Positions 11,830-24,582 of a stretch of 64,000 bases of DNA are shown piece by piece. A model generated the notes under the pieces. It was not told the origin of the DNA and ran no database searches. It worked only from the letters and a program-made list of their open reading frames with translations. The translations under genes were made by a program, and so were the position numbers. This stretch comes from Pontederia crassipes (taxonomy: Eukaryota; Streptophyta; Magnoliopsida; Commelinales; Pontederiaceae): NCBI GenBank assembly GCA_030549335.1, contig CM060194.1, positions 60,912,547-60,976,546 of the forward strand, read 5' to 3'. Numbering within the stretch: position 1 is the stretch's first letter; each line of letters opens with the position of its first letter.

Positions 11830-13560
11830 CTTGGACTGTAGTCACCAGCACTATAAAATCAAATATAGTTCGAATGAAGGAAAGGAACAATTGAAAAATT
11901 CAAAGAATACTCTGAACTTCCTCTTGGGCTTTTAATGACCCCTTTCACATAACCCAATCATCATCCCGCCTCTCGGCACATCTGCGATGATTGGAGAATA
12001 GAACATCAACACTAAAAACTCAAACCATTGAAGTAGAGAAGCATCTTAATGGAAAAAAAATAGAAAATGCTCTGAGCCCACTCTTGACCTCGCTCGGCAC
12101 TAACTGACAACATTTCTTATCATAACCCAATAACCCAATGATTACCCCACCTCTTGGTACACATGCAATCATTGGAGAATAAAGAACCCTCTCGAACGAG
12201 AGATGCTAAAGGATGCTCGATGCCTAACCCACAAAACCATGCAAATGAAAAAAGTTTAGCAAGACAAAGACTTAGGGGTATTCCGGGTTTACCTCTCTGC
12301 CTCACAGTAGCACTAACCACCGGCAACTCTTAAACGTAACCCACCTGTTGCCCCACCTCAATAAAGTACCCTCTCGGGCGAGAGGTGTTGGCGTCGAGAT
12401 ACACTCCAAGTTCCAAAACAAAATATCATCTTTTAAAATCAAGGAAAAATAGAGGAAGCTCGAGCGTTTCCTCTAAGCTGACCCCTTAGTGAATGGTAAT
12501 CCATCGGCATATCCTAGCATTGGCCCAAATTTTTAGCTTGCATGCCTTAGCTAGATAATCATATCATCCTATTGGGTGGGAATTACCAATGCCAATGATT
12601 GTCCAAATTGAAATTGAAGCTTACAATCAAAAATTGGAAACAAGAGGAAGAATGGTTAAACTACATTGTGCCTTGTTGAATGAGCCGAGAAAGATATCTC
12701 CCTCTGGGGCTAAAGCACAATGGATAAACCAATCAATGAGAACACATTCAACATTCCAAGAAATCAACATAAAATCAAAACCAACAATGAAACAATGAAT
12801 ACATATAAATAAGGTATTCGATTGTTGCTTAAACATAGACTAAGAAAAAGATAACTTCAGAAACATAGTGTCCATCACAATCCCCATAGCCACTAGCTGG
12901 ACGGTTTAGTTACACATCAACAATAAGGATGACAAGGCGTTCATCAACACACAAAAGAAGAAAATAAGAAAGGCAAAAAGGAGGTTACGACATCCTTCCT
13001 AAAGCTTTTGGGTGAAAATGGGTTGGGGGTTGAAAGATTCAAAGCCCCTTTCTTTGGCAGCCTCCATGTCCTTTTATAGCCTAGGGCCTTGTGCCACCTT
13101 GCCCGCTCATCTATCTGTTCCCTTGTTTGTTCTGCCTACTTTTTCAATCAAAGGAATATGCTTAGTAGAATTTTAGACCTCTTTCCTTGCCTACCTTCCT
13201 CTTTACTTTGTACTCTAGTTCAAGCTTGCCACATGTTCATTTGTTCATCTACTCCTTTGTCCACATTTGCCCATAAAGTGAAAAGGAAGCTTCGTTCCTC
13301 TGGTGCAAAGGAGAGAATTGATGTGGAAAGATGCCTCCCTCTAATTGTCGACTGCCCAAGGTGAACCAAACTGTCCTTCTCTTGAATCCATCTAAGTGTT
13401 CAAGTGGTGGCATATGCTCACATGCCCCTGTATTGTCTATTGGAATTTTTACATGAAAACAAGCAATAATGTAGTCCCAAAAATGCAAAATGCCGCAGTT
13501 TCATATCATGAATGTGGATAAATCGTAAAAAGTATATATAATTTGTCCACATCAGTAAGA
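11830..13560 (-). mobile_element. LTR-like remnant related to 5.1-6.0 kb
   Basis: No gene is recognised. A minus-strand TATA motif (GCTATAAAAGGACATGG, about 13063-13082) is embedded in sequence that parallels 5.3-5.99 kb on the same strand. The left part (11948-12380) has three imperfect repeats of roughly 170-210 bp beginning CATAACCCAAT / CGTAACCCAC, two of which carry CCCTCTCG.(A/G)CGAGAG(A/G). This reads as an LTR fossil of the same family as the upstream copy. Ends and target duplication were not found. Confidence 0.35.
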
Positions 13561-14900
13561 TCTTTCAAGCATATAGCAATAAAGAAACTTCAATTACAAT
13601 TCTTTTACAATTGTAATTAGAAAATTTGTTCCTCAAATTACAATTAGGGATAAGTAACTAGAAATTTTGTAATGATCACTTCATAACTGACCCAAAAGAA
13701 AAAATAAAGATATAAAGAAAAAAAGAAAACAAATCATGTTTAGTTTACAATATCAAATGAAACATTACATAGAGTCCATGAGGAAAGCATGAGGATGAGA
13801 GAAGTAAGCTGAGGAAAAAAGAAGACTCTAAACATCTTGTGGTCTTACCTTAGATTTCATTTATGGTTTCATAATAGAGATGGTTAGTCTTCTTCTGAGA
13901 CTAACCCCTAGCCGGAAGAGAAAAATCTTCATGAAAATTACAAATTTCTAGTTCAACTTGATGCCTCAATTTTTTGTAGCGGGTACTTGACAGTTCTCAT
14001 ATATCCCAGATTGAACATTTTTCACGAGAAAATTGAACTGATTTTGTACTAATTTGAAACTAACTTTAAAGGCTATAAACACTCACTCTTAGACATCTTC
14101 CTTGAACTTCAGATTTTTTTACAATAGTTTTACAACACTTAAAATTCCATTTTTGACACATCACAAACAATTAGTATAAAATTACTATCTATTATATTTT
14201 TGTTGATTATGATCCATACGTAGTTTGATTTAATATATTTTCATTACTTGTAGAATTTTATTGCTATATGATCTGATTGATTGGTTAAACTTGAAATGGA
14301 GATATATTTGAGTCTTTGTTTGGTTCGATCATTCGATCATGACCATATCATGTCTTTGGGTAACTTCTGTTACCAAACTTTGTCTTGAAATTCTACTTTA
14401 TAATAAAAACCATCTTGTAACTTATTTCACCTATAATCCTTTCACCTAGAACTTTGTGTTTCATCGGAGTTCTATCTTCATTTTTTTCTTAGGCGTCATC
14501 TTTGTCATCGGTCATCATTTGGCATTGTTTCTGACGTTTCGTTGGAGTTGGGAGCTTTGACTCCTTTTGCTCGCCAATCGAATGGTTAATCATCGACTTC
14601 TGGAGCTTCGCCTCCTGTTCACGATGGGCCTTCTCACCATTCTTGCCGGCGTTATTGTCAGATTTTATCCCTACGTGGTGTTGGAGCTTCGCCTCCATTG
14701 TTACCGACATTGTCATTGGATTCCTCTTCGTTCCATATTCCAATGGAAAATTTGCCATAATCTCCAGTTGTCTTCAGTTCAAGGCAGAGTTCTATTATCT
14801 GACTTTGCCTTTGACTCGTCGATTTACTCATCTTTTCTGAACTCGTCATTGATAGTCTCGAACAGCTATGTGATGTTGCTCGTATCTTTGTTTTTTTTTT
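13561..14900. other. AT-rich intergenic stretch, no gene seen
   Basis: No coding region or RNA gene is recognised. The segment 14560-14700 has three copies of a GGAGCTTCGCCTCC word, which makes open frames on both strands (about 14489-14921). Neither frame resembles a known protein. Confidence 0.5.
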
Positions 14901-15469
14901 GCTTCTAACTATCTCATTCATTGTATTCTTGTCATCACTCTATTCCAGTCGGCATCTCTAGCTGTTGTTGCTAGTGTTCGATGAAGATCATATATTCGTT
15001 CTCTAATGCATGCAAAATACAACATATTTTAGTCTATTATTTTAATTATTTTTTCAATAATTTGATCGTGACATGCATGATTTTATGTCTGTTTTAGTCA
15101 TAGTTCTAGATTTATTTGTTTTTCATCTTCATGTTCGTGTTTATGCATCGAGGCGTTTCTTGTGTCTTTTCTTCTTTCTTCTCTGATTCTCATTTGTGTT
15201 CTTCATTCTTTATTCTTGGTGATTGTGTAGTGTATCTTTATTTTTAGCTTCTAACTATCTCATTCATTGTATTCTTTTCATCATCCTATTCTAGTCGGCA
15301 TCTCTAGCTGTTGTTGCTAGTGTTCGATAAAGATCATATCTCGTTCTATGATGCATGCAAAATATAATATATACTAGTCTATTATTTTAATTATTTTTTC
15401 AGTAATTTGATCGTGACATGCATGATTTTATGTCAAGTTTAGTCGTAGTTCTAGATTTATTTGTTTTTA
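14901..15469. repeat. Direct duplication, ~224 bp copies 346 bp apart
   Basis: 14901-15124 and 15247-15469 are copies of the same sequence, both beginning GCTTCTAACTATCTC and ending GATTTATTTGTTTTT. Differences are mostly single bases. No coding content is seen. The duplication sits just upstream of an LTR-like region and may belong to it. Confidence 0.85.
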
Positions 15470-15499
15470 TTAATGCTCATTTAAATATTATAAGACTTG

Positions 15500-16800
15500 G
15501 GTGAATTAACTTAATTTGTAGGGAAATATAAAATGTCGAATTGATCAAATCTAGAATGGATTAATCAAGGCCTGATTTGAATTAATTGAAGACATGATTT
15601 GAATTAATTGAAGTCATGATTTGAATTAATCGAAGGTGTGGATTACCATCGTTAACTGTGAAAGAGTGAAATTCATAGAAGTGTAAGGAGTGAAACAAAA
15701 GGAGTGAATCACTAAGAATTGGAATAGCCTTGAATCATATCAATTACAAGGTGTGAAAGAAGAGAACATGCTAAAACTCCAAGGAGTGAAAGAGAAGGTA
15801 CTAAACTCATCATCAATGAAGTTTTGATCACAAGGTGCAATTATAGATGAAATTGTTTGGTGTAATTCAACCTAAGCTAAGGAATGAAAACATGTGAAGT
15901 ATAAGAAGTGAAATTCAGGAGTGAACATGGTGGAAAACGTAAGGTGTGGAAATCCCAAGAGTGAGAATCTAAGGAGTGAAACGTTAAACAAACAAAAGGA
16001 GTGAAATTCAAGTGTTATTTTCCCCTTCAAGGCGCTAAACTCCTTCGGATTTATTCATCTACGAGCTGTGAATCGTAGGAGTGAAATTGATTGGCGCCAA
16101 TTTGTTATCATAAGTGCATCATGTGCAAGGCGCCAAAGGTGGATCATAAGGAGTGAATTGCCAAATATAAATCAGGGCTGATAATTATCAAACAAGCCGA
16201 GATCTTATCCAAGGCATGAAAGTTGACTTCCTATCGGTTAGAGAATACCTTTATTATCAAACCGTGATTTTGTCTCATATTAAATTGTATGGTTCCATCC
16301 GGGAGTTATATTTTATCTAATGAGTTTATCATGGATGCCACATGAAGCTTGGTGTCATATGTGGTTAAAGTTTTTCGGGGATAATTTTACTATGATGTAT
16401 TTAAACCCTATCTGATTGGAATGTGAAGTTGAGAAATTTTTTTTATCTAATCAGAATTTATCCGCACAAGTTTAAACTCAGCCATATGATTGAACTATTG
16501 TGATCAACTTGAAGACTAGTTCACACATATAAATACGTGAAGAAGCCACCATCTCAATTCATGCTTGGAATTCTAGGTTTCTACCACAATTAAGTCGTGA
16601 GCTATGCAGGCTACGACTGAGAGGAGAGAGGTGAGATGATTGGAGATTAATCACGACTCTAATTAATTTTGTAGATTCTTCTAGGATTAGAATCATTATG
16701 CGAAAGCCTACTCGGCAAGGAATTGAAAAGGCATTCGCATATGATATCTTGGTGTAATTCTTTCGATATTTATCATTTTTATTTTATTATCTCTCCAACA
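15500..16800 (+). mobile_element. LTR-like fossil with an AGGAGTGAAA word array
   Basis: Between about 15640 and 16160 the word AGGAGTGAAA, or close forms such as AAGGTGTGAAA, recurs more than ten times at irregular spacing. A TATA-type motif (ATATAAATACGTG) follows at about 16528, then a transcript-like leader. This order of word array, TATA and leader is seen in long plant LTRs. No TG...CA ends, primer site or coding region could be assigned. Confidence 0.35.
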
Positions 16801-17470
16801 TTTCTATGATGAATTCCATATTATTTTTAAGGGATTATTAATTTAAGGGAAACTATTTGAACTTTATTTTATTTTTTAGTCTTTTTTATCAATTATTTAA
16901 TTATTCTTAATGCTTTTCATTTAGCTAATTGAATTTCTAATTTAAGTAATTAGTGGAGTATTTAATTTCAAAATTATTCAAATAATTAAATTAACTGATT
17001 TATTGTGAAATTTAATAATTGACACAAGTGTAATAATTAGTGTGTGGAGAATTAAATTTGTATGATATTTTAATCTTTACCAATTTGTGAAGTGGTTAAT
17101 AGCTTAAGGAATTCATTTTAATGCGTCTTAATATTAATTTGATTTGATGGAGTGCCAATTTGTGGAGACTTTCATTTCACATTAAATGCTTAGGTTACCA
17201 ATTTATGGAGACCATGTTAGGTAAATATTTTAGGGGGACTCTAATCCATCTTAAGAGATTAAATTTATGTTTTATGGTTCAAATATTTATCCGTTTTCAT
17301 CCTAAGACATAGCTTCGGCACCACTATATTATATTATTATCCTAATTTCACTATTTTATTTATAATTAAAAAATTATTTTTAAAACCTATGTTTTTTCCT
17401 TTTATTAATTTATAAGATCAGATATTAAATTAATAATATTCCTCATGAGTTCGTCACTTTTTACTTCTAT
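16801..17470. other. AT-rich stretch, nothing recognised
   Basis: Very AT-rich DNA with repeated CCAATTTGTGGAGA-like phrases (17090-17210). No gene or RNA is seen. It may be the downstream part of the LTR-like fossil. Confidence 0.4.
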
Positions 17471-17635
17471 TTACTATATTAGTTGAGAGACCAGTGCATT
17501 TGCTAGCAGATTGCTACAATATTTTACGCATAGTTCTTCTTTGCAACTACAATGGTTCTAGCACATCAGTGGATCTTTGCTGCTGCACTAGCCAAGTTCA
17601 AGTTGATGTTGTTCAGTTCCTCCCCATCGTCAACT

Positions 17636-17900
17636 TGTGGGGGGGTGTTGGTATTCATGCGACGTGGTCTTCACGACGTCGTTTTCACCTCTGCGATGGT
17701 GTGAAGTTGGTGACAACAGAGTTGTAGAGTTTTGTGTCATTCTTCTATTTTGTAGCAAGGTTATTAGCATGTAATACCCATTTAATCTTCTTTATCTTCT
17801 TTTTACCTATTTAGTTTTAGTATAAATAAGTGATAGTATCTCAATTAGTTGTAACTCATATTCTTCCTTTAATAGAGTTTTTTTTACTTTGTTGTTTTCC
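17636..17900 (+). mobile_element. 3' end of a Ty1/copia-type fossil (polypurine tract + LTR)
   Basis: CTTGTGGGGGGGTGTTGG at about 17634-17652 looks like the polypurine tract and LTR start usual at the 3' end of plant copia elements. The next 250 bp has the expected LTR layout, with a TATAAATAAGTGATAG region at about 17820 followed by T-rich sequence. The coding part upstream is not recognisable. This is an old, truncated fossil. Confidence 0.4.
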
Positions 17901-18292
17901 TTCCTCTCTCTGTTTCTACTTCGACTTTCTTCTTCTTCTCCTTCGGAGTTCCTCCTGATAGATTGGAGCTCGAGCTTGATTTCTTAACAAAGAAAACGAT
18001 GACGATGTAGACGGAAGATGACAGTGTGGCCGAGAGAAGAGGCGAGGAAGGAGAATAAGTCATGTTCGCATAAGAGAAAAAAGATGACAGCTGGCTCCCC
18101 ATGAAGCCACCAGCTACCGCAATCTGCGACCAGTGACCGGTGAAGGAGAATGATAATGCGAGAGCCCTAGTTGTATATGATCATGCTTTAGGATTTGCTT
18201 TGTCGGGTCGATCGGAGCACTGATGAGGTATCCAACTGCTCATGAATCTTGTTCTTTGGCGGTGATTGTTTAGGGGCAGTGGGCTTGATCTT

Positions 18293-19390
18293 TGTAACAC
18301 CCCCGATCAAATCAATATATTATTTTCTTTGGACTTTTGGCATACACAAATTTTAAACGCATCTTGATAGATGAAGGAAGTAGTTACATATAAGCTTAAG
18401 ATCACATTTGTGTTTTGCCTATGTGAGACTACTCTTGGTCTTAGACTTCGGGTCATCCCCCTTAGAGGATCAACCAGAGGCGGACCTAGGAGCCCGGAGT
18501 TAATGGGTGCGAAATATAACTCTTTTAATAAAATTTATAAATAAATGACATATTGAAATAATTAAATTTTTTTATAAATTAAATATTATCATCAAAACTT
18601 ATTCCATAAAAATAAAAATGTCATTAGAAATAACAAAGGAAAAAATCTTGAAAAGAAATGATTAATTTTTTATGATCCTATGATTTTTGTTCAATCTTTT
18701 TTTTTTCTACCAATGAAAACTACAATAGCATAATAGACCAAAGAGTTTATTACCTTCATGTGATGGGGAATGAGAGATGAAGAAGATAAATGACAAAAGA
18801 AAAATTAAAGCTAGAAGAAGAGTAACAAAATATGAGAAAGAAGGAGATGATTATTTTATGGATTATTGGAGAAGTTGGGATAAAGAAGATGAAGTGTTGA
18901 AAGAAAAATTAAAAGTAACAAAAGAGGAGGGTGTGTTGGAAAAAAAATTAAGAGAAAATAGCATGACAAGTTTGTTTTGAAAGCAAAAAATGTATATTGA
19001 AAAAATTGTTATATAAAAATATTCTATAAGATATACTTTTTGAAGTGAAATTTTAAATAGGATACAATTATATTTCATAATATATATATCACCTAAAATC
19101 TAATGGGGTCAATTGACCCATTGTTAAGTTTGCATTGAGCTTTTGAGCAGTTCATGTTGGTTCATGGCTCGCATTTCTCACATGGCTTAAGTTTGCACAT
19201 GTGATTGACTGATACCATTCTGTAACACTCCTAACCCAATCAAATATTGCTCGATTTGAGCTTTTGACCTGCACTAATTTAAAGTGCATTTAAGTGGAAG
19301 TGATAAATACATATAAGCGACCACCTTCGATGTTTTGCTCACGTGTAACTATCCAATATTCTTGATCATATACTTCGGATCATTACAATA
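18293..19390 (+). mobile_element. Two related TGTAACAC repeats flanking a degenerate insert
   Basis: TGTAACACCCCCGATC (18293) and TGTAACACTCCTAACC (19221) start two related stretches of about 170 bp in the same orientation. They share AATCAAATAT, CATATAAGC and a GTTTTGC...CTTCGG(G/A)TCAT ending, as terminal repeats of a small LTR element would. Between them, about 18475-19130 starts AGAGGCGGACCTAGG and ends GGGGTCAATTGACCCAT, an unclassified AT-rich insert with no confident protein. Confidence 0.4.
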
Positions 19391-19584
19391 TATGTCTTAT
19401 CTTTCCTCTCTCTCTCTCATCCTTTCCCTTCAGCTCTATGATTGGCCTCTTCGATGACCACCCTGAACCATCAAGCTCCGGTGCTCAATTTCTAACGGTG
19501 ACCGGTGCAGATGGGTGAAATCTCCATCTTGTGAAGCTTTGGGAATTGGATGACAATGAAGAAGACAACGATGACGACATAAAA

Positions 19585-20735
19585 TGTAACGCCCTCAAAT
19601 TTGTCCCTCCTACCACATAGGAAATCATGTTGATTCCGGGAATGCTACACTGCGTGCTATGCCCATGACCATACTATGACTTTGACCATTCAACAAATGC
19701 AACACGTGACAATGAATATAATAATAAACTAAAATAAAACTTTATTGTGGAATAAGGAAAATGTCAGAATGTCAAAAGACAATAATATCTAATGCAATCC
19801 ATATGGAGGTAAGAGACGTCAATAATATTTAACAGAATGAGACAAATGACTACATGTTCAATTATAGCGAAAAAGACCATAATATCCATATGATGCAAGT
19901 GTGATTTACTCAACTAATGCAATTAAAAAGAATGAGACGCTATAGAGTTCAATAAGTCATGTGCAGCAAATTCCCAGCTCTGCGTCCTCCATCGCCCCTC
20001 TCTAGGCAGGATTCTCATTTGCAAAATCCCAAATGCAGTGGCATCGAATACTCGTGAGGAAAAACATCAAGTACAATAAAATCATAGATTATGAAATTAT
20101 AATCAGATCATGCTTGAATCAACAATGGATAAGCAATAAGATAGCATGCTTTACTATAAATAGGTGATCTCTTCTTTTCTTATCATAATCAATACTTTAG
20201 TTGCCCAAAGACAATGAACCATTCTTCATAATGTCTATACTTTGTTCGTTATCATGTTCATATTCTATTCTTTTCTGTAATAATACTTTGTCTTTACTAT
20301 ACAATGCTCTGATCATGTCGTGCTTTACTATACTTTACTTTGTCATGCTTTACTGTACTTTACCTTTTCATACTTTATTATACTTTACTTTACCATCTTT
20401 ACTGTATTTTACTTTACCATGAGTTGTACTACATCCTTTACATTAATTAAACAGTCCTTAAAGTTTGTTATCCTATATGAGCTCGACTTTATTAGGTTGG
20501 AAAGTCAAAGATACCTCTATAACATCTGTAAAGTCAGTGATGCCCACTTTAAGGGAGATGTAATGTCAATGCATATTCTCTTTGAAATACAGGTGGGAGA
20601 TGGCTTGTACTTCAGAAACAGTGATCATTAAATATTCGTATGTTCACTGTCTCCTCAACTAAGTTACTTGTCCATTTGACGTTATACATCTGTACATAAC
20701 TCTCTTTGAAATATAGGAGTGACAAAATAAGTGAT
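19585..20735. mobile_element. LTR-like sequence with a TACTTTACTT degenerate repeat
   Basis: The segment begins TGTAACGCCCTCAAATTTG, a start common in long plant LTRs. At 20285-20430 it holds a degenerate repeat of TACTTTAC and CTTTACTT words that produces open frames without meaning. No coding domain, primer site or second end was found. Confidence 0.3.
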
Positions 20736-22390
20736 TTATTTTATTATTTTTAATATGATGCGGAAGCAACATAAAATGAATATGTGACGGCAATTTGACT
20801 ATTTTAGATTAAAAATGTCATAGCTGTTATAAGTTGGAGAATGGTTCTGTTACAAAATAAATCATAAGGTTAAAAAGAATATTATTATAAACTAAAATTA
20901 AAAGATAGAGTTGAAAAAAAATTAAGGACAGTTATGAAAATTAACCCTCATCTTCTCTATTGGCCCCAAACCTGCTTCACTAGTCTCAAGATGACATCAC
21001 TCTTTTTTCTCTGATTTTTTATGGTTAAAAGTATCGAACAACTCAACCTCTACATTTATCAATATATTTTATTTTATTCAATAATCAAATTATTAACCGC
21101 TATCTGTTATTGTATATGTAACTTCTGGTCACAAATTATTTTTTCCCCATAATTAGTCCATTGTCCTTTGGATAACACAGCTAATCGAGTAATCGTGTCA
21201 AACCGAATCTGTGTTTTGAAAAAAAAAAGACGAATGTTTAATTTCGATAGCTAAACATATAATTAAAAAATGCTCAAACAAGGGAAAAAGAAATTTAATC
21301 TTATGTATTCAAAATGGGCGCCCATCATTTTGGCATGATTTACACGATGTTGATATATATGTAGATGCCGTAATTTGGACTAGTCAATTAGAATTAGCCC
21401 CACATCGATCTGGAAGCATCATATATGGAAGACAACCTCATGTACTACATATGTACACCATACGCGTATTTCTTGCATATATTATAATAATTTCCTGTTC
21501 TCCCTTAACATCACTCGCTATCCTTCAAAGTTCCAACAGAAGACACAACGAAAGATAAAAGAGAATGTTAGGACATCATCGAAAGTTGATGAAGTCGTAA
21601 GTTTCTAATTCGAAATTGAAGATCTCAATATTAAAATTGTCATTAATTATGGAACCCGACTAGTAACATTGCGAATAGGAATTAATATACCATCGGAACA
21701 TAGCATCTCAATCATTGATCCACTGATTAACGATTGAGATAATTAATATTTTTAAATGATGAATTTTAACATTTTTTATTAAATTTATTGATCAATAAAT
21801 CAAAATACGATCAACATCCCTATAAAACGAAAGATAATGTACATTAGTCCCTTGAGAATAAATGTATGGTTAAACTTAAACCTTTTGATGGAATTAATGT
21901 CCACTTATCTCTGTATAAAAAGCATATGTCAGGAAAGTAATTTGAACTCTCGACCTCTAAGAAAGAATTAAATTTCTAATCACTCTTAATTAATCATTCA
22001 TAATCTCTCCATTACAATACAATACAGAGAAAAGACATGCATGGACGAAACGGTCGTTGTTTGACGTCGACTAGTAGGGAACGTGTAGAGGGTCAGTCCA
22101 AACCGCCCACCCCAATGCACGCCGCCGACGCTGACACGGTAGACGACCCACGCGGCACGCCTCCCTCGTGCCCGTGAACCCTCCCGCTCGCATCCGCCAT
22201 GTGTTCGCCGCCAACCCACGGAAACGTATTTTTAAATGACCGCCGCCGTGTCCTCGCGGCCATGCTTTCACACGCCAACATTGCTGACTTCGTGTTTTGT
22301 TTTGCTACCATATTAATACTACTCGCTTGAGACTTCGCGAACCAATCAGCTAATTATCAATAGTCAGATCAGAGCGAGTGATCGAGTGCA
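20736..22390. other. Intergenic DNA upstream of the VQ gene
   Basis: AT-rich up to about 22050. From there to 22310 it turns GC-rich with long antisense open frames that match no family. The last 100 bp, which includes an ACCAATCAG CCAAT-type box near 22340, is probably part of the promoter of the downstream VQ gene. No obvious TATA box was found. Confidence 0.4.
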
Positions 22391-22393
22391 TGC

Positions 22394-22395
<2 letters not shown>

Positions 22396-22438
<43 letters not shown>
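22396..22438. repeat. (GA)n microsatellite in the VQ gene leader
   Basis: About 21 GA dinucleotides run directly up to the A of the start codon. GA/CT tracts are common in plant 5' leaders. This one keeps an open frame upstream (from ATG at 22394) that adds only repeated Arg-Glu, so the ATG right after the tract is the better start. Confidence 0.9.
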
Positions 22439-22444
<6 letters not shown>

Positions 22445-22864
22445 TCGTCACAGCAATCTGATGTAACCAAGCTGCAGGCCAAATCGACGGCGGCGGCAGA
22501 AGCAGCGGCGCCCTACAGCTCGGCGCTGCGCTCGGTGCAGAAGCCCGCGACCAAGCCGTGGAAGAAGCCCGAGCAGTCGAGGGCGACGAAGGTGTACAAC
22601 GTGAACCCTCGGGACTTCCGCGACCTCGTGCAGCAGCTGACCGGCGCGTCCTCGCCGTCGACGGGCGACGTCGCACAACGGTCAGTTGCTTCGTCGTCGC
22701 CCCACGCCAACGCTGCGTTAATGCACGGCGGAATCAGTAACGGCTACTCCGCCCCCGCGAGCTCCGCCATGCACGTAGAGACGTCGACGGCCCCCGCGGG
22801 ATTCATGGATATTTTTGCGACTTCGTCGGCTCTTCCCGCGTGGTGGCAGCTCCAGAGCCCATGA
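22439..22864 (+). CDS. VQ-motif-containing protein
   Basis: An intronless frame of 141 residues. The core FRDLVQQLTG (about residues 60-69) is an exact FxxxVQxLTG motif, which defines the plant VQ family. These are small nuclear cofactors that bind the C-terminal WRKY domain of WRKY transcription factors and tune defence and development. A basic, Lys/Arg/Pro-rich stretch (about residues 32-50) precedes the motif, as is usual. The rest is Ser/Ala-rich and probably disordered. The C-terminus has a FMDIF patch and ends PAWWQLQSP. Single-exon structure and length of 100-200 residues fit the family. I chose the ATG at 22439 because the upstream in-frame ATG at 22394 only encodes the GA repeat as Arg-Glu. 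The gene is strongly GC-rich against AT-rich surroundings, typical of intronless monocot genes. Which WRKY it partners cannot be told from sequence. Confidence 0.9.
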
Positions 22865-24582
22865 ACCATCCGTCGATGGAGCTGATCGGAGTCATTGCAC
22901 AGCGAATTAATTAAGCAGGAATTGGAGGACATGGGAATTGGGAAGGGAATTAGTTACCATTGCGTTGAATTTACAATTACAGGACTCTCCAAAAATTGGG
23001 CACTTGATGTTTTTTTCCTCGATCCATATACATATAGAATCGAACTTTTACAAATCCGGAATATATGTTTTTGTACCAACTAATTTTAAATGGTGTGGTG
23101 ATCAGTTTTGCTTTCCACATAGATAGCTTCTGATGAGGATTTTCATTTTACTTTTCAGGACTATGTTTCTCCGTGATTTATATTGCATGCGTAGCTATGC
23201 TTTGGCATCTATTTATTTACTTATTTTTTTAACATAGAACAAGGTAAATAAAAACAAAAAAAGAACACACAAATAAAATAACGGGAATCGAAATTTAGTA
23301 GTAAGTTTAAATTTTTCGTTATACTTATAATATATGACATGTTTATACGGAATCTCCTAGTTATTATATATATATATATATTTTAATTATCTGGTGAGGT
23401 GAATGCTCATGCACAATGACAAGTTAACTTTCCAATAAATTAGTAAATGTAGTGTAACTAGCTAAAAAGCTTTCTATATCATGATCTCGTATTAGTTGAG
23501 ATGAATAAACGAACTTGAGTCTGAAGTCAACGGCAGCTAGCTCGTATATATCCTGGTCTTTTATTTATCGCCTAATTCATTAATCAGTGCAGTTTGCACC
23601 CCCTCCTCTTGGATCGCTAACCTTCACCTTTTACATTGGTAAGGTTCTAGGTCTTGGTTGTCCACATCGGTAGCCTATTGCATGTGGGCGTACGTCGGCC
23701 ATATGGATTATGTGGTCGGACGTTGTTTACTGTTGTCGGAGGTTTTGTTGATGCAGTGTACGGTGATGAGGCCTTCTTGGATGACCTGCTTCTTTCTCTG
23801 CCAGGCGTGTGAGCTCCTACATCACTTATCTAAACTACTTATAATAAACAAAACTTCGAAAAGGATAGAGAGGAGCGGGTACACACCTCTCCTCTATCAT
23901 CATCATTCAACAGGGTGGCGATTGAGCGAAGGTAATGTTTTCTAAATCGGACTGATTCGAACGGATTCGATTCGATTAAGTTCAATCAAATTTTATTAAA
24001 ATAATATTATTATAATAATTTTTAAAATATAATATAAGTTATATGATATAATATATATGGATATTGAACTAATAACTTATTAATCATAAAAAATATTAAT
24101 ATCAATATAATTTTTATTTATTAAAATTTTCAATAATGATAAATAATAATTTTTAATATATAAATATGAATAAGTTTACTATTTATTTATCTATTATTTA
24201 ATGATGATATATGTTATATTAATAAATTTTATGTTAAATTATTCTTATTTCTTCCTTATTTTTTCTTTAAGACTTTCCTTTTTTTTATTTCTATTCCTAT
24301 TTAATTTTTTTACATATCATTTTCTCGTGCTCTTTAACCTTCTTTTATCCCTTCTTTAAATTTCATACTTTTTTATTTTCTTTGATTTTTTCAAAATTTG
24401 AATTGAGTTGGGTTCAACTAGTTGGCTGATTTTCCCAGTTCGATTAGTTTTTTTCCATTCAATAACAAAATTGACTTTGATATGAAATCAGATCAGATCA
24501 ATCGTCAATTCGTAGTTGAACTAGTTGAACCAATTGATATGAACCGATTTTAATAACATAAGGAAAGAGGACAACTTGTTCA
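22865..24582. other. 3' region of the VQ gene and intergenic DNA
   Basis: The first few hundred bases are probably the VQ 3' UTR. Beyond that no gene is seen. 23940-24560 is AT-rich DNA bracketed by ATTCGATTCGATTAAGTTC-like and GTTGAACTAGTTGAACC-like words, which look like the ends of an unclassified old repeat. Confidence 0.4.

Noticed and set aside
12589-12836. Short frames on both strands near 12.6-12.8 kb
   Set aside because: They overlap one another and lie in LTR-like sequence without protein similarity.
20201-20631. Frames of 73 and 103 codons rich in Leu, Tyr and Phe
   Set aside because: They arise from a TACTTTACTT degenerate repeat. No domain and no start context.
22448-22710. Minus-strand frames inside the VQ gene
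   Set aside because: High GC keeps all frames open. The plus strand carries the VQ motif.
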